Assembly: GCF_023898315.1 (NCBI RefSeq)
Contig: NC_064621.1
Location: 126,207,521-126,271,520, forward strand
Direction of reading: 5' to 3'
DNA: 64,000 nucleotides
DNA from: Schistocerca nitens
Lineage: Eukaryota > Arthropoda > Insecta > Orthoptera > Acrididae
A program made the translations under genes and the position numbers. Positions 46,992 through 57,730 of this stretch are shown in pieces; within the stretch, counting starts at the first letter, position 1; every line of letters starts with the position of its first letter. Under the pieces are notes generated by a model. It saw only the letters and a list, made by a program, of their open reading frames with translations. It had not been told where the DNA came from and made no database searches.

Positions 46992-48197
46992 GTAAGAACT
47001 TACTGTTATTTTTATTGGCAAAAGAAAAAAAAAATTTGATGTTATTCTAGCTAACAGGTGTATAATAATTTATACTAGAAGAATAAAAATTGTCCCACTC
47101 ATTTCTTCCCCCTCTGTTGTAACCCTTAGCATATGTTTAAGTGTAGGGAGCAATGACCTGAGCAGTTTGTTCCTAGGAATTCACACACAATTGAACAACA
47201 ATTTAAGCACTTAAAGTATGTATTTGTTTGGAACGAATTAAGAAACACATTCTGAATACTCCTTACTGCCGTCAGTGAGGAAAATCACTGTTATGCCTCA
47301 ATATGTCAATTGTGTATTGTGATTTCTGTGGGTACATTATACTGCTTAATGTTTCAGATATCGCTCTTGCCCTATTTATGTCTAGGTTTTTATGTGTAGT
47401 TCTACAATTTTATTTACTGTTTGCTAGGTGCCTACATGTGATTTGTATTTTGTATATTACTCACACTGCTTCAAACTGTCCACTGAGATAATACTTTCGA
47501 CATACATATTGGACATTGGTTTTGAAATAGTGACTAAACTAGTTGGCTGCTTAGATAACTGCCACCATTAAGTGAAAGAAAAGCTTGGGATAATGTGAAA
47601 AAAAAGTAAATTTTAATGGTATTTCAGAACAATTAGTTTGCATGTGTATTGACAGTATGTTCCACAAGTCCATAGTATATAGGCTTATAACATGCTTAAA
47701 GAACATACTAAGTTCAACATTGATTTGTAGGAGCACATTAAGTTTCAAGCTAGTTATATTGTACATAAAGACTGGTTTGAAATTTCTCTAGTGATGCATA
47801 ACATGCATATATACACCAGGTAATAAAGGAGAAGGTACATGGTATTTTCGGATTTTATCAGCATTCACGTATGTGATAGGAATGATGGCAGATAATGATA
47901 ATACATATTACTTACTGATGCTGCTAAGTTTTGAAATGGTTACCAGTGTGTGCAACGTGCTGTCAGAATAAAATTGTAAACTGCCTGTATGGTTCTCAGA
48001 ATTGGTTTGATTTTATTTCTGACTTTTTGACTCCAATCTGATGCCCACATCATGCGAGTGAAAGGGTTTAGAAATAACTTTTGTAATTTTCTTCATTACC
48101 ATGTGTCTAGTCTCCTGGCCACAAAAGACTTTTGGGATTTAATATTCCTTTTTTTCCATACTCAAATCAAATATGAAAATTCACTTAATTCTTTGTT

Positions 48198-48245
<48 letters not shown>

Positions 48246-49679
48246 ATGCACTACTTGAGTACAATAGCAGTTACCTCCTCTTTTACTGTGATTATTGAAA
48301 TGTGCTAAGACCGTGTTTGGTTACTGCTGACATTGTAACTGATTTAGTCATTGCAACTTTTGAAGGGAGTCATTTTTGTAGACTGACTAATCTGTAGTGT
48401 AGTCCAAGGTTTTACATAAGATGGAAGACCTGATTGATTGTGAGCTGGAAAAGCCAGTGAAATGAAATGTTCTAATGTTTTTCTTTCTTCTTCACTTCCC
48501 ATAACTTTTTTTTGTGTGCTTGTTTAACAACTGTGTTCCTCCACTGTGTAAGATTTTCATGTTTTTACTGCATTTCAAGGTATGGATAACATCACCCCCC
48601 CTCCCTCTCCCCTCCAAAATTTTCATGATGGTCCGGATACTATGATATTTAAAACATGCATGACAATATAGTTAGCATGTTGGTTGATAACTTCAAGCTG
48701 CATAATATTCACTACTTTTTGACATGTTTGTTGATGACTTCACAATCTGCAGTGAAATGTTTCTCAGCCATAAATTGTGCACGAAGATGAAAAGAAGAAA
48801 ACAAATGTACTGTGCACAGTATACAAGTAGGAGTGCAATAAAATTAAGGAAAAAAAAAAGTTGCTGTAATCATCAGGTTCTGAGTGTAATATTTCCTTTA
48901 ACAGATTTTCAGGGGCATATTTATCTCAATTTCACCCATGTCCTAGTTGAGCATCTTGTTTCTTTCTCTTCTTTATAAGTAGTACTAAAGTTGGTGCAAA
49001 CAGTGATTTGCTTTGATAGTCATTCCTAGTAGTGTAAAATTATTTCATAACACAATACAAGCAGCACGACCATCGCTTCAAAATTGAAGTTAAATTTGAT
49101 GAGCATGACACATTGACAAACTTTTTATTGTATGCCTGTACACTTGTGTGATGATGAACCTATGAACAGGACATAAAGAGTTTGATAAACAGAAGTGTAA
49201 CAGAAAACATAGTGATGACACTCTTTTTGCCAGCATCTTTGTGTGTTCATTCCATCAGTCAATATTCATCCCTAAAACCTTGGTTTGTTACTCCATCTAT
49301 AGATTCATTACCTATGCCTAATGTGACAGAACTGGTTTCCCCCTTTTTGCTGAAATGCATGCTTTTACTTACTGCCCAATTGTAAACATCTTTCAGGGTT
49401 TCATGTGCCTTCTCTAATAAGAGTTAAGATTATTAGCAGATGTGAATTATGCCTACCTTTTTCATCCTGTTTCACAGCTCAGACTGGAAACGTAATTAAT
49501 CTAGTGGTTCTATCTTGTTCTGTGATGTTTTATGGTCATCAATGTCAGAATCCTAGGACCTCTGCAAGACCATCTTCCTTGTCAAGTTATTAGAGTACCA
49601 CTTTTGTGAACTTGATAGCAGTCAATTTTGTACTTATTCCATTTGGGAAACTTGTATTGGATGATGAAACTCAATGATC
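46992..49679 (+). other. AIFM1 intron 4, first part; no other gene seen
   Basis: The intron runs from the donor at 46,992 to beyond the window end. This first part has only short ORFs and a (GT)n run at 48,202-48,239. Confidence 0.6.
48202..48239. repeat. (GT)n microsatellite
   Basis: About 19 GT dinucleotides. Confidence 0.95.
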
Positions 49680-50935
49680 TACCTTTCATGACTGATTAGT
49701 AGTTTTCATAAATGCAGATGGTATTGAAACTGGCCTGCAGTTTTCAGTGCTCTCCTTATTAACTTTCTTTAGTAAAGGCACCATTCGTGCACACTTTAGG
49801 TACTCTAGAAAAATACATGAATTAAAGGACTCATTTATTACATTTGTTAATGGGGTTTGTGTGCTCTTCATTCATGCCTAGAACAGAGACTGAAGTCTCA
49901 TTCATACCTGCTGACATCGTATTTTTAATTTCTGCTTTTTACTGCTAACTTCAGGCTCCTTTGTGCACAAAACCTCATCATTGTGTTTGTGTTAAGTTGT
50001 TCTGGGTGATACATGTGGTTTAGGTAGATTTTGTTGCCACTTTTCCAGAGAGTCATGTATAAAATTTGCCAATTCCCGAGGATTTTCTATTGTTCTACCT
50101 CCATCTTTGATCTCCCTGTTGGTATACTTGTCCCTTCCCCTGAATGTTTCTTGTTTTATGACATACCACAATAATTTTCTTATATTTTCACATTATATAT
50201 CATTTTGTCATTTAGTGATATTCTGATATTCTGCAACTATTAGTGTCCTTCTAGATTTTTATTATTATTATTGTTGTTGTTGTTTTAACTTGTGACAGTA
50301 ATGTAGGTGCTGTGGATTGGTGTAGTGCCTTTGTGAAGAATGTAGAAATCTGAGTATGTGGTAGGGCTTTCCAATACACACATGCTGTTGTTGAAGTAGC
50401 TACTTGTGGAAATGTCTTACAAACACTTTTCAGTTTCCGCTCTCTGTGTTTGTAAGAATGTGGTCTTACACTAATGCTGAACCTATGGATACTCTAGTAC
50501 CATTGTTTACAATTAGTGCACTGCCGGTAGCTCAGAATATTTAGAAGGTCATTACTAATTTCACACTCAACCCCTGTATTAATATTAATGTTTCCACATA
50601 TTATGTTTAGTTTTGGGTTCTGAGAGTCTTTCCAGGACTAGTTAATTTGTTGAAGAAAGAATCCACATTGCCTCTAGATGAACAGTACACACACAGTACG
50701 ATTAACTCCTATTAGACGTTTAGCTTCGATAGCTAAACAGCTAACAATTCAAAATGTTTATCTAAATTAATAGTGTTCTGATCTTTTTCTGGCTTTAAAA
50801 TATGTGCCACCCCTAATACAAATACATGATCCCACACCCTTTTAGGTAGTTCTACAGTAGTAGCTTGAACATTCTTATCACAATAGCACTACACGCTGTA
50901 TTTCATTATCTCCAGACCAGTGCTCTGTAATACAT
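49680..50935 (-). mobile_element. LINE-C, inverted 5' part (endonuclease and RT start), decayed
   Basis: Read on the minus strand: ITEHWSGDNEIQ (endonuclease Glu), IEAKRLIGVNRTV, KLNIICGNINI (the AGDFNI position), KKHSGEGTSIPTGRSKMEVE (linker), then PLTNVINESFNSCIFLEYLK and ENCRPVSIPSAF (RT start). Jockey/CR1-group, related to LINE-B. It ends where the + strand piece at 50,940 takes over. Confidence 0.65.
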
Positions 50936-50939
50936 ACAG

Positions 50940-51145
50940 CTGTGCTATTCACTTAGGATTTCAGAAGGGTTGCATAACTGAGAATGGCATTTAAACTTTA
51001 ACTCACCAAATTTTACAAGCATTAAATAACAAAATAACACAGGTTGCTATTTTCTGTGACACTCTGTAGCACAGTATCCATTTGTATCAGTGAAAACAAT
51101 CAAATTTTTGCAAATATAATGTAATTGGATACTTTAAAAATCTAC
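50940..51145 (+). mobile_element. LINE-C, RT piece in + orientation
   Basis: ENGI, THQILQALNNKITQVAIFCD: the RT segment just before motif A, i.e. what follows the inverted part after about 35 missing residues. Interrupted at 51,146 by the long inverted-repeat element; RT text resumes at about 55,130. Confidence 0.6.
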
Positions 51146-51665
51146 TCGCCAAGTGGTGGCAGGAGAAAACCTACATATAGGTTAAGTAAATGTACAAGCT
51201 TTTGGAGCCAGTGGTTCCTTCAGGTATAAGGATTGAAGGCGAAGGAAAGCAGATTAAGGAAAAGGATGAGCAAGGTTTAGGAAATTGAGAGAATTTGGAA
51301 AAGTCGCCCAGAATCCTTTTCAGGGGAGACCTTAAGAGGATGGGATGAGAAAGAAAGACTGATTGTTGGGGACTGCACTGGACAAAATTTAATAATGTGA
51401 GAGTTTAAAGGTGGAAGAAAGAGTAATAAGGAAGACAGAGATTACTGGCTGAACATTGTGCAAGTGTTAATAAGAGTGGAAAGCTAAGTGCACTGTATGT
51501 GATACAGGTGGAGAGTAGGGAAAAATAGATAGGTCAGAAATAAAAGATGTATAAAACTAAGAGGGAGTGAAAAAAAGAATTGTTACTGAGAACAACTTAT
51601 GAGACCAAATAAATTAATGAAAATTAATGCCAGTTGTGTGGTGAAACCAAGAACTTGTAATATAA
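51146..51665. repeat. Long inverted repeat, left arm
   Basis: About 520 bp, matched in reverse complement at 54,585-55,112. Shared blocks: CTACTC, GGTTAAGTAAATGT, GAGCCAGTGG / GGGCCAGTGG, GGAAAAGTC(G/A)CCCAGAA, GACTGATTGTTGGGGA / GACCGATTGTTGGGGA, GACAGAGATTACTG. No coding capacity. It begins in AAAAATCTACTC on both sides. Confidence 0.85.
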
Positions 51666-51876
51666 GAGCTTTTTCTCAGTCTACAGCTTCTTTCCCCCTT
51701 GCTTGTCCTTTCTTTTCTCATTTCTTCCCATCTGCTTCTTTTTTGCCACTATCTGTGAAACATCAGATATCAGCTGTTAGGGTGACACTGTTTGTCTTTT
51801 ACATCTACATTCTACATTTATACTCCGCAAGCCACCCAACGGTGTGTGGCGGAGGGCACTTTACGTTCCACTGTCA

Positions 51877-53248
51877 TTACCTCCCTTTTCTGTTCCAGTC
51901 GCGTATGGTTCGGGGGAAGAACGACTGTCTGAAAGCCTCCATGCGCGCTCTAATCTCTCTAATTTTACATTCGTGATCTCCTCGGGAGCTATAAGTAGGG
52001 GGAAGCAATATATTCCATACCTCATCCAGAAGCACACCCTCTCGAAACCTGGCGAGCAAGCTACACCGCGATGCAGAGCGCCTCTCTTGCAGAGTCTGCC
52101 ACTTGAGTTTGCTAAAAATCTCCGTAACGCTATCACGGTTACCAAATAACCCTGTGACGAAACGCGCCGCTCTTCTTTGGATCTTCTCTATCTCCTCCGT
52201 CAACCCGATCTGGTACGGATCCCACACTGTTGAGCAATACTCAAGTATAGGTCGAACGAGTGTTTTGTAAGCCCCCTCCTTTGTTGATGGACTACACTTT
52301 CTAAGGACTCTCCCAATGAATCTCAACCTGGTACCCGCCCTACCAACAATTAATTTTATGTGATCATTCCACTTCAAATCGTTCCGCACGCATACTCCTA
52401 GATATTTTACAGAAGTAACTGCTACCAGTGTTTGTTCCGCTATCATATAATAAAGGATCCTTCTTTCTATGTATTCGCAATACATTACATTTGTCTATGT
52501 TAAGGGTCAGTTGCCATTATCTGCACCAAGTGCCTATCCACTGCAGATCTTCCTGCATTTCGCTACAATTTTGTAATGCTGCAACTTCTCTGTATACTAC
52601 AGCATCATCCGCGAAAAGCCGCATGGAACTTCCGACACTATCTACTAGGTCATTTACATATATTGTGAAAAGTAATCCCCTGTGGCACGCCAGAGGTTAC
52701 TTTAACGTCTGTAGACGTCTCTCCATTGATAACAACATGCTGTGTTCTGTTTGCTAAAAACTCTTCAATCCAGCCACACAGCTGGTCTGATATTCCGTAG
52801 GCTCTTACTTTGTTTATCAGGCGACAGTGCGGAACTGTATCGAACGCCTTCCAGAAGTCAAGAAAAATAGCATCTACCTGGGAGTCTGTATCTAATATTT
52901 TCTGGGTCTCATGAACAAATAAAGCGAGTTGGGTCTCACACGATCGCTGTTTCCGGAATCCATCCTATCCTTTCTAAACACCGTCTGTACCTTTGCAAAA
53001 ATTTCGGCAGAATTTATCTCTGGCTTCAGCCAGCTTTCTGTACCTATAACGATTTCAGCTTTGGTGCTTTCTATCAGCGCTTGAAGTTCCGGTACTTTAC
53101 CAATGCAGCTTCGACAGTTGACAATTACAATACCGATTGCTGCTTGGTCCCTGCATGTCCTGACTTTGCCCCGCACCCGTTGAGGCTGTTGCCCTTTCTG
53201 TACTTGCCCAAGGCCATCTAACCTAAAAAACCGCCCAGCCCACGCCAC
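51877..53248 (-). pseudogene. LINE-A ORF2 with endonuclease joined to RT by a large deletion
   Basis: The ATG at 53,248 overlaps the end of ORF1 by about 30 bases in another frame. The endonuclease start (IVNCRSCIGKVPELQALIES, GTESWLKPEINSAEIFAK) breaks off after FRKDRMD. At about 52,965 the text passes straight to RT residues (FRKQRSCETQLALF) and LDFWKAFDTVPHCRL, with VPQG near 52,690. The C-terminal 202 residues are open (51,877-52,485; LVRPILEYCSTVWDPYQIGL, FFPRTIRDWNRKGR). The missing part holds the rest of the nuclease and the RT start. Confidence 0.85.
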
Positions 53249-54204
53249 ACAACCCCTGCTACCCGTGTAGCCGCTTGTTGCGTGTAGTGGACTCCTGACC
53301 TATCCAGCGGAACCCGAAACCCCACCACCCTATGGCGCAAGTCGAGGAATCTGCAGCCCACATGGTCACAGAACCGTCTCAGCCTCTGATTCAGACCCTC
53401 CACTCGGCTCTGTACCAAAGGTCCGCAGTCAGTCCTGTCGACAATGCTGCAGATGGTGAGCTCTGCTTTCATCCTGCTAACGAGACTGGCAGTCTTCACC
53501 AAATCAGATAGCCGCCGGAAGCCAGAGAGGATTTCCTCTGATCCATAGCGACACACATCATTGGTGCCGACATGAGCGACCACCTGCAGATGGGTGCACC
53601 CTGTACCCTTCATGGCATCCGGAAGGACCCTTTCCACATCTGGAATGACTCCCCCCGGTATGCACACGGAGTGCACATTGGTTTTCTTCCCCTCTCTTGC
53701 TGCCATTTCCCTAAGGGGCCCCATTACGCGCCTGACATTGGAGCTCCCAACTACCAGTAAGCCCACCCTCTGCGACCGCCCGGATCTTGCAGACTGAGGG
53801 GCAATCTCTGGAACAGGACAAGCAGCCATATCAGGCCGAAGATCAGTATCAGCCTGAGACAGAGCCTGAAACCGGTTTGTCAGACAAACTGCAGAGGCCT
53901 TCCGTTCAGCCCTCTGGAATGTCTTTCGCCCCCTGCCACACGTTGAGACGACCTCCCACTCTACCACAGGTGAGGGATCAACCTCAATGCGGGCAGTATC
54001 CCGGGCAACCACAGTCGTAGTCCGATCGGGGGATGCGTGGGACGAGCTGGCTGTCACCGACAAACCCCCATCCGGACCCCCACAGTGATGCCCATTGGCA
54101 ACAGCCCCAAGCTGTGTGACCGAAGCCAACACTGCCTGAAGCTGGGAGCGAAGGGATGCCAACTCAGCCTGCATCCGAACACACCAGTTGCAGTCCCTAT
54201 CCAT
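53218..54204 (-). CDS. LINE-A ORF1 protein, SGNH-hydrolase-like, intact
   Basis: 328 residues, start MDRDCNWCVRMQAELASLRS with a Leu heptad-like N-terminus (possible coiled coil), a Ser/Thr-rich middle, then the SGNH-like fold: RVGLLVVGSSNVRR (block I, GSS in place of GDS), LQVVAHVGTNDVC (block III, GTND) and DRSGVHYTQQAA (block V, Ser in place of the usual Asp of DxxH). CR1-type ORF1 proteins are known for an esterase-like domain of this type and act as RNA-binding partners of ORF2. Missing catalytic Ser and Asp suggest a binding rather than hydrolytic role (inference). Only unbroken ORF1 of the family here. Confidence 0.8.
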   Translation of the reverse strand: MDRDCNWCVRMQAELASLRSQLQAVLASVTQLGAVANGHHCGGPDGGLSVTASSSHASPDRTTTVVARDTARIEVDPSPVVEWEVVSTCGRGRKTFQRAERKASAVCLTNRFQALSQADTDLRPDMAACPVPEIAPQSARSGRSQRVGLLVVGSSNVRRVMGPLREMAAREGKKTNVHSVCIPGGVIPDVERVLPDAMKGTGCTHLQVVAHVGTNDVCRYGSEEILSGFRRLSDLVKTASLVSRMKAELTICSIVDRTDCGPLVQSRVEGLNQRLRRFCDHVGCRFLDLRHRVVGFRVPLDRSGVHYTQQAATRVAGVVWRGLGGFLG

Positions 54205-54584
54205 GCTGAAAACTGTTGTGCAAAGAACGTCTGAACTAATCTACAGAGAGCGCAAACAAATCGACACAAAATTTAAACGGTTATTAAAATAAGAGATTGC
54301 CTAGTAAATGCAGTAATGCTGCTACTTGCGCACTACTGACACACTGCTCGGCGGCGGAAGGAGACTAGGCGATTTTACACTATTCAGGTACTAAAACGCG
54401 ATGCTAAAACTCTCAAATACTATAATACGCCCGAAATTTATGAATTAAACAATGCAAGTACCAAAAACACGCAAAGAAATTGAGAATTAAACTATGTAAC
54501 AAGTGAGTGAGCTAGGAGTATACGACCTGCTGCTGCTGCAGCTGCAGCTGCAGCTGCTTATCCAACGGCGGCAGGGAGCACTGG

Positions 54585-55112
54585 TGTTACGATATCCTTG
54601 GTTCTTGGCACCCACCTGGCCTTACTTACATTTAACTTCTTTGGTCCCAGCATTTCTTTTCAGTTACTATTTCTTTTTTTCAGTCCCTTTTAATTTTTTT
54701 TAATTTCTAACCTGTTTATTTTTCCCCACTCTCCACCTCTACGACGTCTAATGTATGTAGCTTTCTGTTCTTATTAACTCTTGCATGATGTTTAGTCAGT
54801 AATCTCTGTCTTGCTTATTACCCTATCTTACACCTTTAAGTTCTCAGATTTTCAAATTTTGGCAAATACAATCCCCAACAATCGGTCTTTGCTTGTCATC
54901 CCGTAAGGTAAATCTCCACTTACATGAGGTTCTGGGTGACTTTTCCAAACTCTCCCCATTTCCTAAACCTTCCCAGACCTTTTCCTTCATCCCTTTTCCT
55001 TCTCCTTCAACCCTTCTGCCAAAAGAATGAGCCACTGGCCCCAAAAACTTGGACATTTACTTAACCTTTATGTATGTTTTCTCATGTTGCCACTTGTTGA
55101 GTAGATTTTTTG
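54585..55112. repeat. Long inverted repeat, right arm
   Basis: Reverse complement of 51,146-51,665. The pair and its contents lie inside LINE-C. Confidence 0.85.
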
Positions 55113-55260
55113 TCTATACAATTGTCATTATATCCTTCCTCTAGCTAAAGTGAGGTTTCATGGAATTGGTGGTATAGCTAACCAATGGATAATGTCATGT
55201 CTAAACAAAAGAATGCAGAAAGTTGTACTTACAATAGGTCACTAAGTTCTAATCACAGAT
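55113..55260 (+). mobile_element. LINE-C RT, continuation after the long inverted repeat
   Basis: LAKVRFHGIGGIANQWIMSC and NKRMQKVVLT: the RT stretch that normally follows motif A. It fits the break at 51,145, allowing some missing residues. Confidence 0.6.
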
Positions 55261-56387
55261 TCGCTTTAAATTTTGTACTCTTTCTAGCAGTCCATTAGGG
55301 TAACATAAAGTGCAATTAGTAAGATGTGCTCCTTAGGAAAATTTGAGAAAATCACCAGAGAACTGTTATGCAAGAGCAGGCATTTACCTGCAGGGGAACA
55401 GCGTGCATTAGAAATTAAAACTGTAGATTCGCCGCAAGTCACATATAACTTTTTTTTTTGTTTTACACATTTTGCTCGACCAACACAAGAATCTTCAGAA
55501 CTGTGGAAATAAACAGTGTTACACCACCATACAATAAGATACATTAACAAGTTCAACTTTCAACATAACTTACATTAAATGGCTGAGGGCCACTCGTTAC
55601 TTGTTATGTATGTTGTAAACACCTTCCTTCCGTATGCCGCACTCTAATAGTTGTAGATGTAAGAGGAATTGTGCCACCATCTATGAATGGTAAGTTTAAT
55701 CTATGCTAATACAGGTTAGTTTTACTGACATATACATGACATGTGCATTACGCCTGTAAAAGTGGCATTTGTAATTTTACAGTGTCCCTTTAAAATTATT
55801 CTAGTAATTGGGTATGTTTTTTAGACTTGTATGTGTGAATGCCCAAAAAAGCAGTGAATGTTTGCCATAGTTCATTGGTATTACTGTTTTTTGTATTATG
55901 TAGTTTTATGCAAGACTTAATGAGGTAGCTGTCAATGAAAGTTCACATTGATAGGGCTTTGACTCTCTCAACAAGAACTGGTATGTCTTGCTGTTTAACT
56001 TGGAATGCACCTAACCAGAGAGTGTATGTTAAATGTACACAGCCAACCTAGTCCGTTATGTGTATGTTGGCCTGATATCTGTAATGAGTTGCCCTTAGCC
56101 ATGCAATAAAAAGTCACCAAGTTGTAAGTTAAATTTGTTAATTTATGTGGTAGGGTAACAAATTGTAGTTCCACAGTTCTGAGGATGCTAGTGCTGGTTG
56201 AATAAAATGTGTCAAATAAAGAAAAAGTTACATGCAACTTGTGATGGCTATACATTTTTAATTTTTTGAACTTCTATGTGTTGAATACCTTTGTGTTGAA
56301 TATGGACCATTGCATTGCCAAGGTCTGAAAGATTCAAGCTTAAGCGTCTCTAAAAAATGAGATTTCACTATGTATTGACTGAATATA
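55261..56387. other. Intron sequence without recognised elements
   Basis: Short ORFs only. LINE-C may continue again at 58,860, in which case this stretch is a further insertion or unrelated flank; undecided. Confidence 0.35.
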
Positions 56388-57728
56388 CGAGGGCAGTTCA
56401 ATAAGTAATGCAACACATTTTTTTTCTGAAACAGGGGTTGTTTTATTCAGCATTGAAATACACCAGGTTATTCCCCAATCTTTTTAGCTACAGAACACTA
56501 TTTTTAAACGTAATCTCCATTCAATGCTACGGCCTTACGCCACCTTGAAATGAGGGCCTGTATGCCTGCACGGTACCATTCCACTGGTAGATGTCGGAGC
56601 CAACGTCGTACTGCATCAATAACTTCTTCATCATCCGCGTAGTGCCTCCCACGGATTGCGTCCTTCATTGGGCCAAACATGTGGAAATCCGACGGTGCGA
56701 GATCGGGGCTGTAGGGTGCATGAGGAAGAACAGTCCACTGAAGTTTTGTGAGCTCCTCTCGGGTGCGAAGACTTGTGTGAGGTCTTGCGTTGTCATGAAG
56801 AAGGAGAAGTTCGTTCTGATTTTTGTGCCTACGAACATGCTGAAGTCGTTTCTTCAATTTCTGAAGAGTAGCACAATACACTTCAGAGTTGATCGTTTGA
56901 CTATGGGGAAGGACATCGAACAGAATAACCCCTTCAGCGTCCCAGAAGACTGTAACCATGACTTTAGCGGCTGAGGGTATGGCTTTAAACTTTTTCTTGG
57001 TAGGGGAGTGGGTGTGGCGCCACTCCATTGATTGCAGTTTTGTTTCAGGTTCGAAGTGGTGAACCCATGTTTCATCGCCTGTAACAATCTTTGACAAGAA
57101 ATTGTCACCCTCAGCCACATGACGAGCAAGCAATTCTGCACAGATGGTTCTCCTTTGCTCTTTATGGTGTTCGGTTAGACAACGAGGGACCCAGCGGGAA
57201 CAAACCTTTGAATATCCCAACTGGTGAACAATTGTGACAGCACTACCAACAGAGATGTCAAGTTGAGCACTGAGTCGTTTGATGGTGATCCGTCGATCAT
57301 CTCGAACGAGTGTGTTCGCACGCTCCGCCATTGCAGGAGTCACAGCTGTGCACGGCCGGCCCGCACGCGGGAGATCAGACAGTCTTGCTTGACCTTGCGA
57401 CGATGATGACACACGCTTTGCCCAACGACTCACCGTGCTTTTGTCGACTGCCAGATCACCGTAGACATTCTGCAAGCGCCTATGAATATCTGAGATGCCC
57501 TGGTTTTCCGCCAAAAGAAACTCGATCACTGCCCGTTGTTTGCAACGCACATCCGTTACAGACGCCATTTTAACAGCTCCATACAGCGCTGCCACCTGTC
57601 GGAAGTCAATGAAAGTATACGAGACGAAGCGGGAATGTTTGAAAATATTCCACAAGAAATTTCAGGTTTTTTCAACCAAAATTGGCCGAGAAAAAAAATG
57701 TGTTGCATTACTTGTTGAACTGCCCTCA
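56388..57728 (-). mobile_element. mariner element, complete, intact
   Basis: 1,341 bp with inverted repeats of about 40 bp: CGAGGGCAGTTCAATAAGTA at the left and TGAGGGCAGTTCAACAAGTA at the reversed right end, both followed by ATGCAACACATTTTTTTTCT. Only two differences were seen. TA flanks both sides (56,386-56,387 and 57,729-57,730). The transposase is open throughout, so this is the youngest element in the window. Confidence 0.97.
56504..57568 (-). CDS. mariner transposase, full length
   Basis: 354 residues from MASVTDVRCKQRAVIEFLLA; an upstream in-frame ATG would give 383, but mariner transposases are usually about 345-355 long. Two N-terminal helix-turn-helix regions (ISDIHRRLQNVYGD, DKSTVSRWAKRV; ITIKRLSAQLDISVGSAVTI), linker WVPRCL (WVPHEL position), then the catalytic domain VTGDETWVHH, LLLHDNARPH and YSPDLAPSDFHMFG. 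The second and third Asp are 34 residues apart, the D,D34D signature. It cuts and pastes its own DNA at TA sites. No stop or frameshift. Confidence 0.95.
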   Translation of the reverse strand: MASVTDVRCKQRAVIEFLLAENQGISDIHRRLQNVYGDLAVDKSTVSRWAKRVSSSSQGQARLSDLPRAGRPCTAVTPAMAERANTLVRDDRRITIKRLSAQLDISVGSAVTIVHQLGYSKVCSRWVPRCLTEHHKEQRRTICAELLARHVAEGDNFLSKIVTGDETWVHHFEPETKLQSMEWRHTHSPTKKKFKAIPSAAKVMVTVFWDAEGVILFDVLPHSQTINSEVYCATLQKLKKRLQHVRRHKNQNELLLLHDNARPHTSLRTREELTKLQWTVLPHAPYSPDLAPSDFHMFGPMKDAIRGRHYADDEEVIDAVRRWLRHLPVEWYRAGIQALISRWRKAVALNGDYV

Positions 57729-57730
57729 TA

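Larger units (their letters stand above)
51800..54580 (-). mobile_element. LINE-A copy 2, near full length but internally deleted
   Basis: From the reversed tail (ACATCTACATTCTACAT) and hairpin CTCCGC/GCGGAG (51,823-51,854) to the 5' end near 54,580 (CAGCAGCAG and CTGCAGCTGCAG text). ORF1 is intact. ORF2 has lost about 1.5 kb. It sits between the arms of the long inverted repeat. Confidence 0.9.

Noticed and set aside
53572-54234. Several ORFs on the + strand
   Set aside because: Antisense shadows of the intact LINE-A ORF1.
57569-57655. 29-residue N-terminal extension of the mariner transposase
   Set aside because: Full-length mariner transposases begin at the inner Met; the extension lies in the 5' untranslated part of the element.
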